Source of the DNA: Pseudoxanthomonas spadix | GTDB taxonomy: Bacteria; Pseudomonadota; Gammaproteobacteria; Xanthomonadales; Xanthomonadaceae | DNA length: 64,000 nucleotides | Reading direction: 5' to 3' | Assembly (NCBI RefSeq): GCF_003703395.1 | Contig: NZ_RDQN01000009.1 | Coordinates: 44,535 to 108,534, forward strand | Part shown: positions 9,245 to 18,396 of the stretch, piece by piece | Numbering within the stretch: position 1 is the stretch's first letter | How the letters are laid out: each line of letters starts with the position of its first letter | Program-made: the position numbers and the translations under genes | The notes under the pieces: model-generated | Database searches by the model: none | The model's input: only the letters and a program-made list of their open reading frames with translations | What the model was told of the DNA's origin: nothing

Positions 9245-10138
9245 TCAGCCCAGCCACAGGTCGGCGGCGACGCCGGCGAACACCGCCGCGCCGACCCAGT
9301 TGTTGTGCAGGAACGCGCGCAAGCACGGCCCGCGCTCGCGCTTGCGGCAGAGCACGAACTCGTAGACCACCAGGCACACGCCCACACCCAGCCCGGCCCA
9401 GTAATACGTGCCCAGACCGGCCTGGCGTCCGACCAGCAGCAAGGTGGCAAAGGTCAGCGCGTACAGCAGACCCTGGATGACCAGGTCCAGGTCGCCGAAC
9501 AAAATCGCAGTGGACTTGGCGCCGGCGCGGATGTCGTCTTCGCGGTCGACCATCGCATACCAGGTGTCGTAGGCGGTGGCCCACAGGATGTTGGCCGAAT
9601 ACAACAGCCAGGCCAGGGTCGGCACCTGGCCCTGGACCGCAGCGAAGGCCATCGGAATGCCGAAGCCGAACGCCATTCCCAGGTAGACCTGCGGCAGGTA
9701 GGTGTAGCGCTTCAGGTAGGGGTAGCTGGCGGCCAGGAACGCGGCGATCACGCTCAGGCCGATGGTCAGCCGGTTCATCGTCATCACCAGGGCCAGGGCG
9801 GCGAGCATCAGCAGCACGAACACCCACAGCGCTTCGCGCCCGCTGACCTGCCCGGTTGCCAGCGGCCGCTCCCGGGTGCGCTCGACCTTGGGGTCCAGCC
9901 AGCGGTCGGCGTAGTCGTTGATCACGCAGCCGGCCGAACGGGTCAGCCAGACCCCTGCGGTGAACACCAACAGGGTCCACCACGGCGGCACCCCGCCGGC
10001 AGCCAGCCACAGCCCCCACCAGGTCGGCCACAGCAGCAGCAACACGCCGATCGGCCTGTCGCCGCGAACCAGCTTCCAGTACAGCGCCAGCCGGCCCGGC
10101 GGCCGCACTGCCGGCACATCGAAACGTTCGTAACCCAT
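9245..10138 (-). CDS. ubiA: 4-hydroxybenzoate octaprenyltransferase UbiA
   Basis: The 297-residue polytopic prenyltransferase attaches the polyprenyl tail to 4-hydroxybenzoate in ubiquinone synthesis at the inner membrane. The first Asp-rich motif is [15 protein letters not shown] (about residues 74-88), and the second is [12 protein letters not shown] in the C-terminal half. The ATG at 10138 was preferred over a TTG two codons upstream. No ubiC is adjacent in the window. Confidence 0.95.
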   Translation of the reverse strand: MGYERFDVPAVRPPGRLALYWKLVRGDRPIGVLLLLWPTWWGLWLAAGGVPPWWTLLVFTAGVWLTRSAGCVINDYADRWLDPKVERTRERPLATGQVSGREALWVFVLLMLAALALVMTMNRLTIGLSVIAAFLAASYPYLKRYTYLPQVYLGMAFGFGIPMAFAAVQGQVPTLAWLLYSANILWATAYDTWYAMVDREDDIRAGAKSTAILFGDLDLVIQGLLYALTFATLLLVGRQAGLGTYYWAGLGVGVCLVVYEFVLCRKRERGPCLRAFLHNNWVGAAVFAGVAADLWLG

Positions 10139-10355
10139 GCGCAAAGCGTAGCAGGCGCGCGCGGTCGCCGGCTTGCGCCCGGCTGCTCAACCTCGAGCGC
10201 TGGCACCGGCAACCAACTCCGCAACGACCAGGCTCGGTTCGGGCACACGATCGGGGCCGGGCAGGGGCGTGCCGGGCTGCGCGCGCGCGAGCTGCACAAG
10301 CCAGCGGCAGAGCCATTGGCCACCGATGCGGGCCAGCCGCGTCGCAATGTTTTCT

Positions 10356-11216
10356 TCAGGGTGTGCCGGCCGGCACCCGCATCGACACGATCTGGCGTTC
10401 GCGGCGGCTGATCCCGTACAGCATGCCCGGTTCACTCTCGTCCCAATCGATCGCTTGCCCCTCCACCGCGATGCCGAGGGTGTCCAGGTGGTCGAGCACC
10501 GCGCCGCCTTCGCGCGGCAGCGCCAGCACGTACAGTTCCGGCCGGTCGTGTCCGGTGGCGTACAGGCGTCCATCCGGCCCCCAGCCGCCGCCGGAGATGC
10601 TCGACGGCGCGATCCGCTCCAGCACCGAAGCCGGAAACGCCCAGCTCTCGGTGCGACGCCAGGCCTCGTCCAGGCGCACCAACAGCGTGTGCCGGTGATC
10701 GCGCGGCGCCTCGCCGCCGCGCCCGTCGTAGTTGGCAAACAGCGCCCACCAGGCACCGTCCTTGCGATCGACCCAGGTCAGCGAGCCGGTGCCCAGCCCC
10801 AGCGACACGCTGCGCAGGTGGTCCAGCGTGTCAGGATCGAAGAACTCCACCGAACTCCAGTGCGGCGTGGCCGGATAATTGGAACTGGCGCAGACCAGTT
10901 CGGCGGCGATCAGCGCGCAGGAGTTGATGTGCGGGAAGCGCTGCGGGTCGCCGCGCCACTGGCCCAGACGCTCGCCGCTGTGCTTGTCGTACTTGACGAT
11001 TTCGTGATTGGACACCGCGTAGAGGAACTGGGCGCCGACCGCCACGCCCTGCCGTGCCTGCGGCGCCGGATAGCGGCGCAAGGCGGTGGCGCTGCGCGCC
11101 GGCGCATCGGCCAGCGCTTGCGCCGGCCCCTGCACGGGCCCAGCAGGGGCGGCCGGGCCGGAGCCAAGAGCGGTTGCCGCGGCCAGTGCGGCGGCCAGTG
11201 CCAGTGCTGAAGGCAT
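10356..11216 (-). CDS. Secreted protein, possibly beta-propeller-like, encoded downstream of a TonB receptor
   Basis: The 286-residue product has an Ala-rich signal peptide (about residues 1-22), then regularly spaced aromatic and Gly-rich segments (FLYAVSNHEIVKYD, VEFFDPDTLDHLRSV, GWGPDGRLYATGHDRPELYVL) that resemble blades of an NHL/YncE-type beta-propeller. I do not recognise a named family or catalytic residues. The ATG at 11216 has a good ribosome-binding site (GAGGAGA). It begins 10 bp after the TonB receptor stop, so the two are almost certainly co-transcribed and the protein may act in the periplasm on the receptor's substrate. Function remains unknown. Confidence 0.65.
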   Translation of the reverse strand: MPSALALAAALAAATALGSGPAAPAGPVQGPAQALADAPARSATALRRYPAPQARQGVAVGAQFLYAVSNHEIVKYDKHSGERLGQWRGDPQRFPHINSCALIAAELVCASSNYPATPHWSSVEFFDPDTLDHLRSVSLGLGTGSLTWVDRKDGAWWALFANYDGRGGEAPRDHRHTLLVRLDEAWRRTESWAFPASVLERIAPSSISGGGWGPDGRLYATGHDRPELYVLALPREGGAVLDHLDTLGIAVEGQAIDWDESEPGMLYGISRRERQIVSMRVPAGTP

Positions 11217-11226
11217 CGTGGTCTCC

Positions 11227-13869
11227 TCAGAAATGGCCGGACAGGCCGACCCAGTAGGTGCGGCCATAGTCGGCCGATTCCTGCAGATATTGCTTGCCCG
11301 GGCCGGTCACCTCGCGGCGGCCGGTGTCTGACAGGTTCTGGCCCTGCACGAACACAGTCAGACGATCGCTGAGCTGCCAGTCCACGCTGGCGTCGTAGGT
11401 GTGGCGGCCCTTCCAGTACTGGTCGGCATTGGGAATGGTGTCGTTGATGGTCTCCAGGAACCCGCCCAGGTAGTTGTGGGAGACGCGGAACTCGACCGGG
11501 CCGTACTGGTAGAACAGCGCGGCGTTGGTGATCACGTCCGGCTGCATGTACAGGCCGGTCTCGCGCAGCCCGGCGCTGGTGATGAAGGCAAACTCGGTGT
11601 CCAGGAAGGTGGCGTTGAGGTTGAAGCCCAGTCCGTCGAACGGCGCCGGCAGGAAGCTCAGGGTCTGCTGCCAGGCCACCTCCGCGCCGGTGATCTTCGC
11701 CGACTGCGCGTTCATTGGCTGCTGCACTTGGACCATTTCCACCCCGCGGCCGATGCCCAGGTCCATTTCCACGTTCGAGGTCAGGGTGAAGATCTCGTTG
11801 TCGATGCGTTTGCGGAACAGGCCCAGCGCGACCAGGCCTTCGTCGAGGTAGTACTCCAGCGACAGGTCGAAGCCCTCGCTCTCGCGCGGCTTCAGGGAGG
11901 GGTTGCCGCGGGTCAGCACGGCCACGCTGCCGTCGAAGTTGATCGACGAATTGGCGGTGATGTCGGCGAAGTCCGGGCGGCCGATGGTATTGGTCCAGGC
12001 CGCGCGCAGCACCAGGTTGTCGGTCGCGTCATAGCGCAGGTGCAGGCCCGGCAGCCAGTTGTGGTAGGAGCCCGAGTCACTGACCGGCAGATAGACGTCA
12101 TCTGAAGCGCGGGTGGAATCGGTGTCCACCTCGGTGCGCTCGTAGCGCATGCCGGCAATCACGGTGAACGGGCCGCGCTTGATCGTGGCCTGGCCGTAGC
12201 CGGCGTAGACGTCCTCGCTGACCGTGAAGTCCGAGCCGATGTTGTCCAGCGCGGCGTTGAAATTGCCGATGTTGGCGTTGAGGAAGTCATTCGCGGCCCG
12301 GTAGTCGATCCGCGGCGACAAGAGGTAGCGCCCCTTGATCAGCTTGTCCGGCCCGGCCCGGCTGACGCTGTCCAGGGTCCAGTTGAACCCGCTCCTGGTG
12401 CTGTAGGTGATCCGGTCCTGGTCCAGTTCGCGGTCGGTGAAACGCGCCACCCCGCCGAACTTCAACTTGAAAAAGTTCTCCAGGCCGCCGTTGTCGTATT
12501 CCAGGTCCAGGCGCGCCTGCTGGCTCTCCTCGATGCTGTCCAACTGGGTATCGCGGTACTGCTGGAACCTGTAGTTGGCCGGGTCGCGCGCGGCGGCCTG
12601 GTCATAGGGGGTGAAGATCGGATAGAAGTCCGAGGTGTCGTAGCTGAAACCGAAGTCCCTGGCACGCGTGCCGGTGGGGGTGCGGAATTCGATCGCGGTC
12701 GTGGTCTGGTCCAGTTCGGCGCGCGAATAGATCACATCGCCGCTGACCTTCAGCCGCTCGGCGGCCGTCCACTCCACCGCGCTGCGGCCCAGCCAGATGC
12801 TGCGCTCGGTGTCGGGCAGGTTCAACTGGATGAACTGCCGGCCGCTGGCGAAATCGCCGCTGGTGGCGGTCTGGTTGGCGACGTTGCCGATCGGCTCCAG
12901 CCGGTTTTCGATGCGTTCCTCGTCGTCTTCCATGGTGTTGTAGGCGGCCGAGGTGTCCCACCTGAAGTCCGGGTTTGGACGCCATTCCAGCTTGGCATTG
13001 AGGCCGCTGCGGTTCTTGGTGTTGTTGTACCAGAACAGCCGGCGCTGGGTCGGCACCTGGATGCCATTGCCGAGCGCACTGCCCGAATCCACCGGGGCGC
13101 CGGCGGCGGTGTATTCGCGCACCGACGGGCTGGCCGATTCGACCTGCGGGATGTCGTAATCGAGCTGTTCGTCCGAGGCACTGACCACGATGCCGAACTG
13201 GTCGTCGGCGCCAAACAGCCGGCCGGCGGCGAAATTGACCCGGTACGGCTGCTTGTCGTTGCGCACATCGCCATGCTGTTCGGCAAAGCCCAGCGAGCCG
13301 GTCGCATCCAGGAACGGCTGGCCGGTGGAAAACGCGCTGCGGGTGACGATGTTGATGATGCCGCCGATGGCGTTGGCGTCTTGATCGGGGGTGACGGTCT
13401 TGATGACTTCGATCCGGTCGGCCATCACCGAGGGCACGATGTCCAGTGGCACGTTGCGACCCTCCTCGGACACCGAGGACACCAGCGCGCCGTCGATCGT
13501 GGTCCGGTTGTAGGTGGAGGTGAGGCCGCGGATGATCGGTTCGCGCGGCTCGCCCTGGTCTTCCCATACCGCCACGCCGGGGACCCGCTGCAATGCTGCG
13601 GCGGTATTGTGGTCGGGCAGCTTGCCGATGTCGTCCGAGGCCACCACGTCGCTGACTGCGAAGGTCTCGCGCTTGGTCTGGATCGCTTCCCGCTGCGCCT
13701 GGCGCTGGCCGGTGACGATCACCGTGTCGAGCTCGGTGGGCGTGCTGGCGGGTTCTTCCTGCATTTGCTGGCCGGCAGTGGACTGCTGGGCCATCGCTTC
13801 GGGCAGGGCCAGGCTTCCGGCAGCAAGCAGCATCGCCAGGCTTCGGGCGTGTAGGGGGGAGGGGGCCAT
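11227..13869 (-). CDS. TonB-dependent outer-membrane receptor, Xanthomonas-Caulobacter type
   Basis: The 880-residue protein has a signal peptide ending near AMAQQ (about residue 28), a TonB box DTVIVTG at about 48-54, a plug domain (KLPDHNTAAALQRVPGV, IIRGL, DIVPSVMADRIEVIKT) and a 22-strand-type barrel ending in an aromatic residue (WVGLSGHF), as outer-membrane barrels do. Plug features such as IIRGLTSTYNRTTIDG suit the TIGR01782-like group often linked to carbohydrate or phosphorylated substrates. The ligand cannot be read from sequence. The gene downstream encodes a secreted protein in the same transcription unit. Confidence 0.93.
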   Translation of the reverse strand: MAPSPLHARSLAMLLAAGSLALPEAMAQQSTAGQQMQEEPASTPTELDTVIVTGQRQAQREAIQTKRETFAVSDVVASDDIGKLPDHNTAAALQRVPGVAVWEDQGEPREPIIRGLTSTYNRTTIDGALVSSVSEEGRNVPLDIVPSVMADRIEVIKTVTPDQDANAIGGIINIVTRSAFSTGQPFLDATGSLGFAEQHGDVRNDKQPYRVNFAAGRLFGADDQFGIVVSASDEQLDYDIPQVESASPSVREYTAAGAPVDSGSALGNGIQVPTQRRLFWYNNTKNRSGLNAKLEWRPNPDFRWDTSAAYNTMEDDEERIENRLEPIGNVANQTATSGDFASGRQFIQLNLPDTERSIWLGRSAVEWTAAERLKVSGDVIYSRAELDQTTTAIEFRTPTGTRARDFGFSYDTSDFYPIFTPYDQAAARDPANYRFQQYRDTQLDSIEESQQARLDLEYDNGGLENFFKLKFGGVARFTDRELDQDRITYSTRSGFNWTLDSVSRAGPDKLIKGRYLLSPRIDYRAANDFLNANIGNFNAALDNIGSDFTVSEDVYAGYGQATIKRGPFTVIAGMRYERTEVDTDSTRASDDVYLPVSDSGSYHNWLPGLHLRYDATDNLVLRAAWTNTIGRPDFADITANSSINFDGSVAVLTRGNPSLKPRESEGFDLSLEYYLDEGLVALGLFRKRIDNEIFTLTSNVEMDLGIGRGVEMVQVQQPMNAQSAKITGAEVAWQQTLSFLPAPFDGLGFNLNATFLDTEFAFITSAGLRETGLYMQPDVITNAALFYQYGPVEFRVSHNYLGGFLETINDTIPNADQYWKGRHTYDASVDWQLSDRLTVFVQGQNLSDTGRREVTGPGKQYLQESADYGRTYWVGLSGHF

Positions 13870-14284
13870 TGGAAGCTTTCCGCTGCGTGGGGTACGGCGA
13901 CCTTAGGTTTCGCCGGTGACGCGTCCATGACCGATTGATCAGCCACGCGGCCGGCCACGACCCGATGGCTCAGCCAGCCCGCTGCGCCCCCTGCGTCATC
14001 CACGGCGATGCCGGCGAGGGCCGCCGCCCCAGCCAGGACCAGCGGCCGAGGCGCGCCTGCCGCCAGCCGGCACCAGCGCGAACAGGGGCAGGGGCGTGCA
14101 GATGCCCTTGGCGACCAGAGCCGGTACGCGCTGTCGCCACTGCAATCACAGCGCGGGGACTAACACCGGGATGAGCGCAGTCGCAATGTCCACGCTCGAC
14201 CAGAACTCCGCACAGCACTCTGAGCCGGCCGCGCAGGCCGGGCGATCGGACCGTGGGCGCCGGGCAGGGCCTGGCGCAAGGGCT
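13870..14284. other. 415-bp stretch without a recognisable gene
   Basis: The stretch lies between the TonB receptor start and the nitroreductase-like stop. Short open frames exist on both strands, but none has a family-like sequence or a convincing ribosome-binding site. It probably contains the receptor's promoter; I could not pick out a clear -35/-10 pair. Confidence 0.5.
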
Positions 14285-14884
14285 TCAGGCGAAGACGCGG
14301 AAGCGCTCGGCGTCGTCGATGAACGTCTTTTCGCCGAACGGTGCTTGGTTGGAACCGAACGGCATCTGCGCGCGCAGCTTCCAGCTGGCCGGCAGGTTCC
14401 ATTTGGCGGCGGCGGCGGCATCCGGCAACGGGTTGTAATGCTGCAGGCTGGCGCCGATGCCGACCGTGGCCAGCGCGGTCCACACCGCCAGCTGGGCCAT
14501 GCCGCTGGCCTGCTCGGACCACACCGGGAAGTGCTCGGCGTACAGGGCGAACTGCTCCTGCAGGCCCTTGACCACGGCCTGGTCTTCGTAGAACAGGATG
14601 GTGCCGGCACCGGCGGCGAAGCTGTGCAACTTCTGCTCGGTGGCGACAAAGGCCTCGGCCGGCACGATCGGGCGCAGTGCCTCGGCGGTCAGGCCCCAGA
14701 AGGTGTCGCTCTGTTCGCCGAACAGGATCACCGCGCGCGCGCTCTGCGAATTGAACGCCGACGGCGCGTGCTTGATGGCCTCCTGGATCAGGGCGGTCAC
14801 CTGGTCCTGCGGCAGCGGCAGGGTCTTGCCGAGAGAATACTGGGAGCGACGGGTCTTGAGGGCGGCAATGAAGGCGTTGGTCAT
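14285..14884 (-). CDS. Nitroreductase-family protein (HBN1/YdfN-like)
   Basis: The 199-residue protein fits the small FMN-dependent nitroreductase group: an early RRSQYSLG motif, IKHAPSAFNSQSARAV in the FMN-binding region and LPASWKLRAQMPFGS towards the C-terminus. Members reduce nitro-compounds or quinones with NAD(P)H in the cytoplasm; the physiological substrate is unknown. The ATG at 14884 begins the conserved N-terminus. It stands alone, with 280 bp of non-coding sequence upstream. Confidence 0.85.
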   Translation of the reverse strand: MTNAFIAALKTRRSQYSLGKTLPLPQDQVTALIQEAIKHAPSAFNSQSARAVILFGEQSDTFWGLTAEALRPIVPAEAFVATEQKLHSFAAGAGTILFYEDQAVVKGLQEQFALYAEHFPVWSEQASGMAQLAVWTALATVGIGASLQHYNPLPDAAAAAKWNLPASWKLRAQMPFGSNQAPFGEKTFIDDAERFRVFA

Positions 14885-15168
14885 GTGGGGTGGGTGTGGT
14901 GGGGAAGCGACAAGCCTAGGGACACGGCCGCAGTGCGACCAGATTGCTGCGCGAGACAATCCATTTCCGCAGGGTGGCGGTGACGGCCGCGGGCGAGCGG
15001 CGGGTCCGGTGTCCTCCGCGCCGGCGGCAAAAAGGCAGTGGTCGGCAGGCGGCCAACAGCCGGCGCCTGCACGGCCTGCGGGCGGTCATGTTTCGTTCGG
15101 TTTGCCTACACCCGTCGTGAACGATCCAGGGACCACCATGCCGCCACTTTCAGTACCCGTGGCATCGC

Positions 15169-15501
15169 ATGAACGCAGTCAATCGGTCGCTGGCGCAGGC
15201 CGCATCGGATGTGGAAACCCGCATTTTCCGCCGTGGCGTCAGTGACCAGGAGGTCCACCAGGCCGTCGAGCTGATCCGCGAATACGTCTCCACGCAGGTG
15301 CGCAGCAGCGGCAGCGAGAGCGACTGGTGGACCGCCTTTGCCGAGGTCTACGACGACCTGTCTCGCAACTTCACCCCGCAGCAGACCGCAGCCTTCGAGA
15401 TCGCCACCGACACCATCCTGGTGGGCTTCGGCTGCCCCCGCTGGAGCATGGCCCGCGAAGAGCTGCTCCCCGGACCGAAGCGGCGCCCCGGGCCGCGTTG
15501 A
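15169..15501 (+). CDS. Small hypothetical protein, 110 residues
   Basis: The product begins MNAVNRSLAQAASDVETRIFRRGVSDQEVHQ and has balanced composition with plausible amphipathic helices (VHQAVELIREYVSTQV, WWTAFAEVYDDLSRNF). It has no signal peptide or membrane segment and I do not recognise a family. Codon usage has the usual high third-position GC, and no competing frame gives a better protein. No strong ribosome-binding site precedes the ATG. It is probably a real, lineage-specific gene. Confidence 0.5.
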   Translation: MNAVNRSLAQAASDVETRIFRRGVSDQEVHQAVELIREYVSTQVRSSGSESDWWTAFAEVYDDLSRNFTPQQTAAFEIATDTILVGFGCPRWSMAREELLPGPKRRPGPR

Positions 15502-15725
15502 CTTGCCGTCCCAGCGCCGCCGGTGTCGGCTGCTGATCCAATCCTGCACGGCCGGCTGCGCAACCTGCCCCGGCATGATGGCCGGTGCGGCCCACCTGGG
15601 CGCTTGCCGGCCCATGTGGATCAGCGGCGCTGCCAGCAGACCCAGACGCGGCCATAACACGGCGCCCATCGCCACCCGTTTAGACTGCCTGGCCACTTCA
15701 TTCTCCCACCTGCCGCAGGCCCGCC

Positions 15726-16271
15726 ATGACGACTCTGTACGACATCCCGCTGAAGACCATCCAGGACCAGCCCACCACCCTGGCCGACTACCGCGGCAAG
15801 GTCCTGCTGGTGGTCAACGTGGCCTCCAAGTGCGGCCTGACCCCCCAGTACGAAGGGCTGGAGGCGCTGTACCGGGCCAAGCACGATGCGGGCCTGGAAG
15901 TGCTGGGTTTTCCGGCCAACAACTTCATGGAGCAGGAGCCGGGCAGCAACGCCGAGATCGCCAGCTTCTGCAGCGCCAATTTCGACGTGACCTTCCCGCT
16001 GTTTTCGAAGATCTCGGTGGCCGGCAATGCCGTGCATCCGCTGTACCAGGCGCTGGTCGACGCCCAGCCGGTGGCCACCGGCGAAGGCCCGCTGCGCGAA
16101 AAGCTCAAGTCCATGGACATCAAGGTCAACCCGGCGCCGGGGGTGACCTGGAACTTCGAGAAGTTCCTGATTGGCCGCGATGGTCGGGTGCTGGCGCGCT
16201 TCGCCCCGGACGTGGCGCCGGACGATCCGCGTCTGCTCCAGGCGGTGGACGCGGCGCTGGCCGCGGGCTGA
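15726..16271 (+). CDS. Glutathione peroxidase family protein
   Basis: The 181-residue thiol peroxidase reduces hydroperoxides, probably with thioredoxin or glutathione. The peroxidatic Cys is in NVASKCGLTPQY (about residue 36), the Trp/Asn pair in TWNFEKFLI, and a second Cys in FCSANFDVTFP suits the resolving Cys of thioredoxin-dependent members. The usual GFPCNQF motif reads GFPANNF here, so the canonical catalytic Gln is Asn. A strong bidirectional hairpin follows the stop. It has no signal peptide and is probably cytoplasmic. Confidence 0.93.
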   Translation: MTTLYDIPLKTIQDQPTTLADYRGKVLLVVNVASKCGLTPQYEGLEALYRAKHDAGLEVLGFPANNFMEQEPGSNAEIASFCSANFDVTFPLFSKISVAGNAVHPLYQALVDAQPVATGEGPLREKLKSMDIKVNPAPGVTWNFEKFLIGRDGRVLARFAPDVAPDDPRLLQAVDAALAAG

Positions 16272-16281
16272 TTCGGTCATG

Positions 16282-16311
16282 AACAAGGCCGCCTCTCCAG
16301 GCGGCCTTGTT
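16282..16311. terminator. Bidirectional terminator hairpin
   Basis: AACAAGGCCGCC pairs perfectly with GGCGGCCTTGTT across a six-base loop. It sits between the convergent glutathione peroxidase and mlaA genes and can serve both. Confidence 0.7.
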
Positions 16312-16340
16312 GCTTGCAGCATCCGCGGCCGGGGCCGGTT

Positions 16341-17345
16341 TCAGCCGCCGCCCGGGAACACGCTGGGAATGGCGTCCATCGGCACGGTCGGGTTGTCGTC
16401 TTCCTCGCGCAGATAGGGCGGCAGGTCGTCGTCGGACTTGCCCTTGCGCCGGTTGCGCTCGCCTTCGTCACCGATCTGGTAGTTGCGGCGCTGCAGCCAG
16501 CCGTCGCGGAACAGCGCGTACTCGTCCAGCGCACCTTCGCGCAGCGAATCGAGCGACATCAGCTGGGTGCGCACATCGACCAGCCGCAGGCCCTGCAGGA
16601 AGACGCGCGCCTTGTCGTCCTCGATACGCTGTACCGGCGACAGCGGTGCGTCGCCAACCAGGCCGAAGGTATCGCGCACGGTGCGCGGCCCGAACAGCGG
16701 CAGCTCCAGATAGCGCGAGCGCTTCCAGCCCCACACGCCCAGGGTCTGGCCAAAGTCCTCCCGGGTGTTGGGGACCTGGTCGTGGCTGGCCACGTCGAAC
16801 ACGCCGGCTACGCCGACGGTGGTGTTGATCAGGAAGCGGCCCAGGGCATCCCAGGCTTCGCCCGGCTTGGCCTGCAGCAGGCTGTTGACCACCGTCAGCG
16901 GCTGGCCGAGGTTGCCGAAGAAGTTGTGCACGCCATTGCGCACCGGGCGCGGCACCACGTTGACATAGGTGGTGGCAAGCGGCTTGGCGACATAGCGATC
17001 GATGCCGTTGTTGAACCTGTGGACCTTGCGGTTCCACTTTTCCCACGGGTCGTAGCTGGGCGGCGCGCCGGCGGCCGGCGGTGGCAGGGTGGGATCGGCG
17101 ACCGGGTCGTACGGCGAAGTGCCGTAGATGGTGCTGAAGTCGTTCTCCGCGCTGGTCGGCGGTGGCCCGTCGCTGGCCGCGCGGGGGGCGGCCTGCGGCT
17201 CGGCCGCAGGTGCCTGCACAGGCGGCGGCGCCTGGGCCGGTGCAGCCACGGAGGACGCCGGCGGGGCGGAGGCGGCCGGCTTGTTGGAGGCACAGGAGGC
17301 GACCAGCGCGCTCAGCAGCAAGGGAAGGAGGTGCAGCGGTTTCAT
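16341..17345 (-). CDS. mlaA: MlaA (VacJ) outer-membrane lipoprotein
   Basis: The 334-residue lipoprotein has a signal ending LVASC (Cys about residue 18), an Ala/Pro-rich linker of about 70 residues and then the MlaA domain with DPWEKWNRKVHRFNNGIDRYVAKPLATTY, LGRFLINTTVGVAGVFD and QTLGVWGW. MlaA extracts phospholipids mislocalised to the outer leaflet and passes them to periplasmic MlaC. It is last in an mlaF-E-D-C-B-A order. The long Pro/Ala linker and a charged C-terminal tail make it longer than the E. coli protein. Confidence 0.93.
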   Translation of the reverse strand: MKPLHLLPLLLSALVASCASNKPAASAPPASSVAAPAQAPPPVQAPAAEPQAAPRAASDGPPPTSAENDFSTIYGTSPYDPVADPTLPPPAAGAPPSYDPWEKWNRKVHRFNNGIDRYVAKPLATTYVNVVPRPVRNGVHNFFGNLGQPLTVVNSLLQAKPGEAWDALGRFLINTTVGVAGVFDVASHDQVPNTREDFGQTLGVWGWKRSRYLELPLFGPRTVRDTFGLVGDAPLSPVQRIEDDKARVFLQGLRLVDVRTQLMSLDSLREGALDEYALFRDGWLQRRNYQIGDEGERNRRKGKSDDDLPPYLREEDDNPTVPMDAIPSVFPGGG

Positions 17346-17410
17346 TTTCCAGATCCCTCTATGGGAAGCCCGCACGCGATGTGGCGTGCACACGGTGCCG
17401 GTCAGGCCGG

Positions 17411-17713
17411 CTATGACGCCGGCACATAGTCCAGCGTGGGGGTCAGACGGTAGGCGGCGCACAGTTCGGCCAGACCGGCAGGGGCGCCCTCGATCGCCAC
17501 GGCGCCCATGCCGGCCGCACGCAGCCGCGCGGCAGTGGCCACCAGCAGGGCCAGGCCGGCACTGTCCACGCGCGGCACATCGGTCAGGACAAGCCGCTGC
17601 GCGCCATCCAGGGCGCGCAGCGTGGCCGGCCACAAGTGCTGCGCCGCGGCCCGGTCCAGCTCACCGGCGAACACCAGGGCAGGGCCGTTGCGTTGGACCG
17701 AAGCCGGGCGCAT
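17411..17713 (-). CDS. mlaB: MlaB, STAS-domain subunit of the Mla transporter
   Basis: The 100-residue protein is a single STAS domain with the core signature LTDVPRVDSAGLALLVATAARLR. In the Mla system MlaB binds and stabilises the MlaF ATPase on the cytoplasmic side. It lies 8 bp after mlaC and before mlaA. Low overall conservation is normal for MlaB; assignment rests on fold motif plus position. Confidence 0.85.
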   Translation of the reverse strand: MRPASVQRNGPALVFAGELDRAAAQHLWPATLRALDGAQRLVLTDVPRVDSAGLALLVATAARLRAAGMGAVAIEGAPAGLAELCAAYRLTPTLDYVPAS

Positions 17714-17721
17714 GGCGGCAC

Positions 17722-18396
17722 TCAACGCTGGTTGCCGGCGGCATCGGCGCTGGCGGCCTGCAGGCGGCCGGCGCGCAGGTCGGCGGCCACCTGCCGGATC
17801 GATTTCTGCCGCAACGGCGCGTCGAACTGGTTCTTGAAGGTCTGTACGTAGGAGACGCCCTCGATCATCACATCGAAGGCCTTCCACTGGCCGTTGACGT
17901 TGCGCAGCAGGTACTCCACCGGCACCGGGTCGCCGCTCTCGCGCAGCATCTCGGTGGACACGCGCACGCCACGGTTGCCGGGCAACGGGCTCTCGGACTT
18001 GATGCGCACGCGCAGGCGCTGGTTGAAGTCCAGCAGCGATTGACCATAGCGGGCGGTCAGGTTGTCGGCCAGCGCACTGGCGAAGTCGGCGATCTCGGCC
18101 TCCGAGGCGCCGCGGCCGTGCAGGCCCAGCACCAGGCGCGCGGCATAGTTGCCGTCAAAGCTGGTGTTGAACTCGTCCTTGATGAAGGCTTTCAGCGCAG
18201 CCGGGTTGGATTTGAACTCGGCCCGGCGCTGTTCCAGGGTGGACAGCACGCGGGTGCTGCTGCGCAGCACCAGGGCACTGGCCGAGCCCTGCGCGGGTGC
18301 GGCAGCAGTGCTGGCCTGGGCCTGGGCCAGGCCCACGGCAGGTGTCGAGGCGGCCAGGGCAGCGGCCAGGACCAGGGTGAACATGGAACGCTTCAT
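17722..18396 (-). CDS. mlaC: MlaC periplasmic phospholipid shuttle
   Basis: The 224-residue protein has a cleavable signal (about residues 1-26) and the MlaC/Ttg2D domain, with NYAARLVLGLHGRG, YGQSLLDFNQRLRVRI and WKAFDVMIEGVSYVQTFKNQF as recognisable segments. It carries phospholipids between MlaA and the MlaFEDB complex. Its start overlaps the mlaD stop by 4 bp. Confidence 0.93.
   Translation of the reverse strand: MKRSMFTLVLAAALAASTPAVGLAQAQASTAAAPAQGSASALVLRSSTRVLSTLEQRRAEFKSNPAALKAFIKDEFNTSFDGNYAARLVLGLHGRGASEAEIADFASALADNLTARYGQSLLDFNQRLRVRIKSESPLPGNRGVRVSTEMLRESGDPVPVEYLLRNVNGQWKAFDVMIEGVSYVQTFKNQFDAPLRQKSIRQVAADLRAGRLQAASADAAGNQR

Noticed and set aside
15106..15696. A 196-codon minus-strand frame covering the small hypothetical gene at 15169-15501
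   Set aside because: Its composition is shadow-like and it has no good start; the plus-strand 110-residue ORF looks more protein-like, though only moderately.
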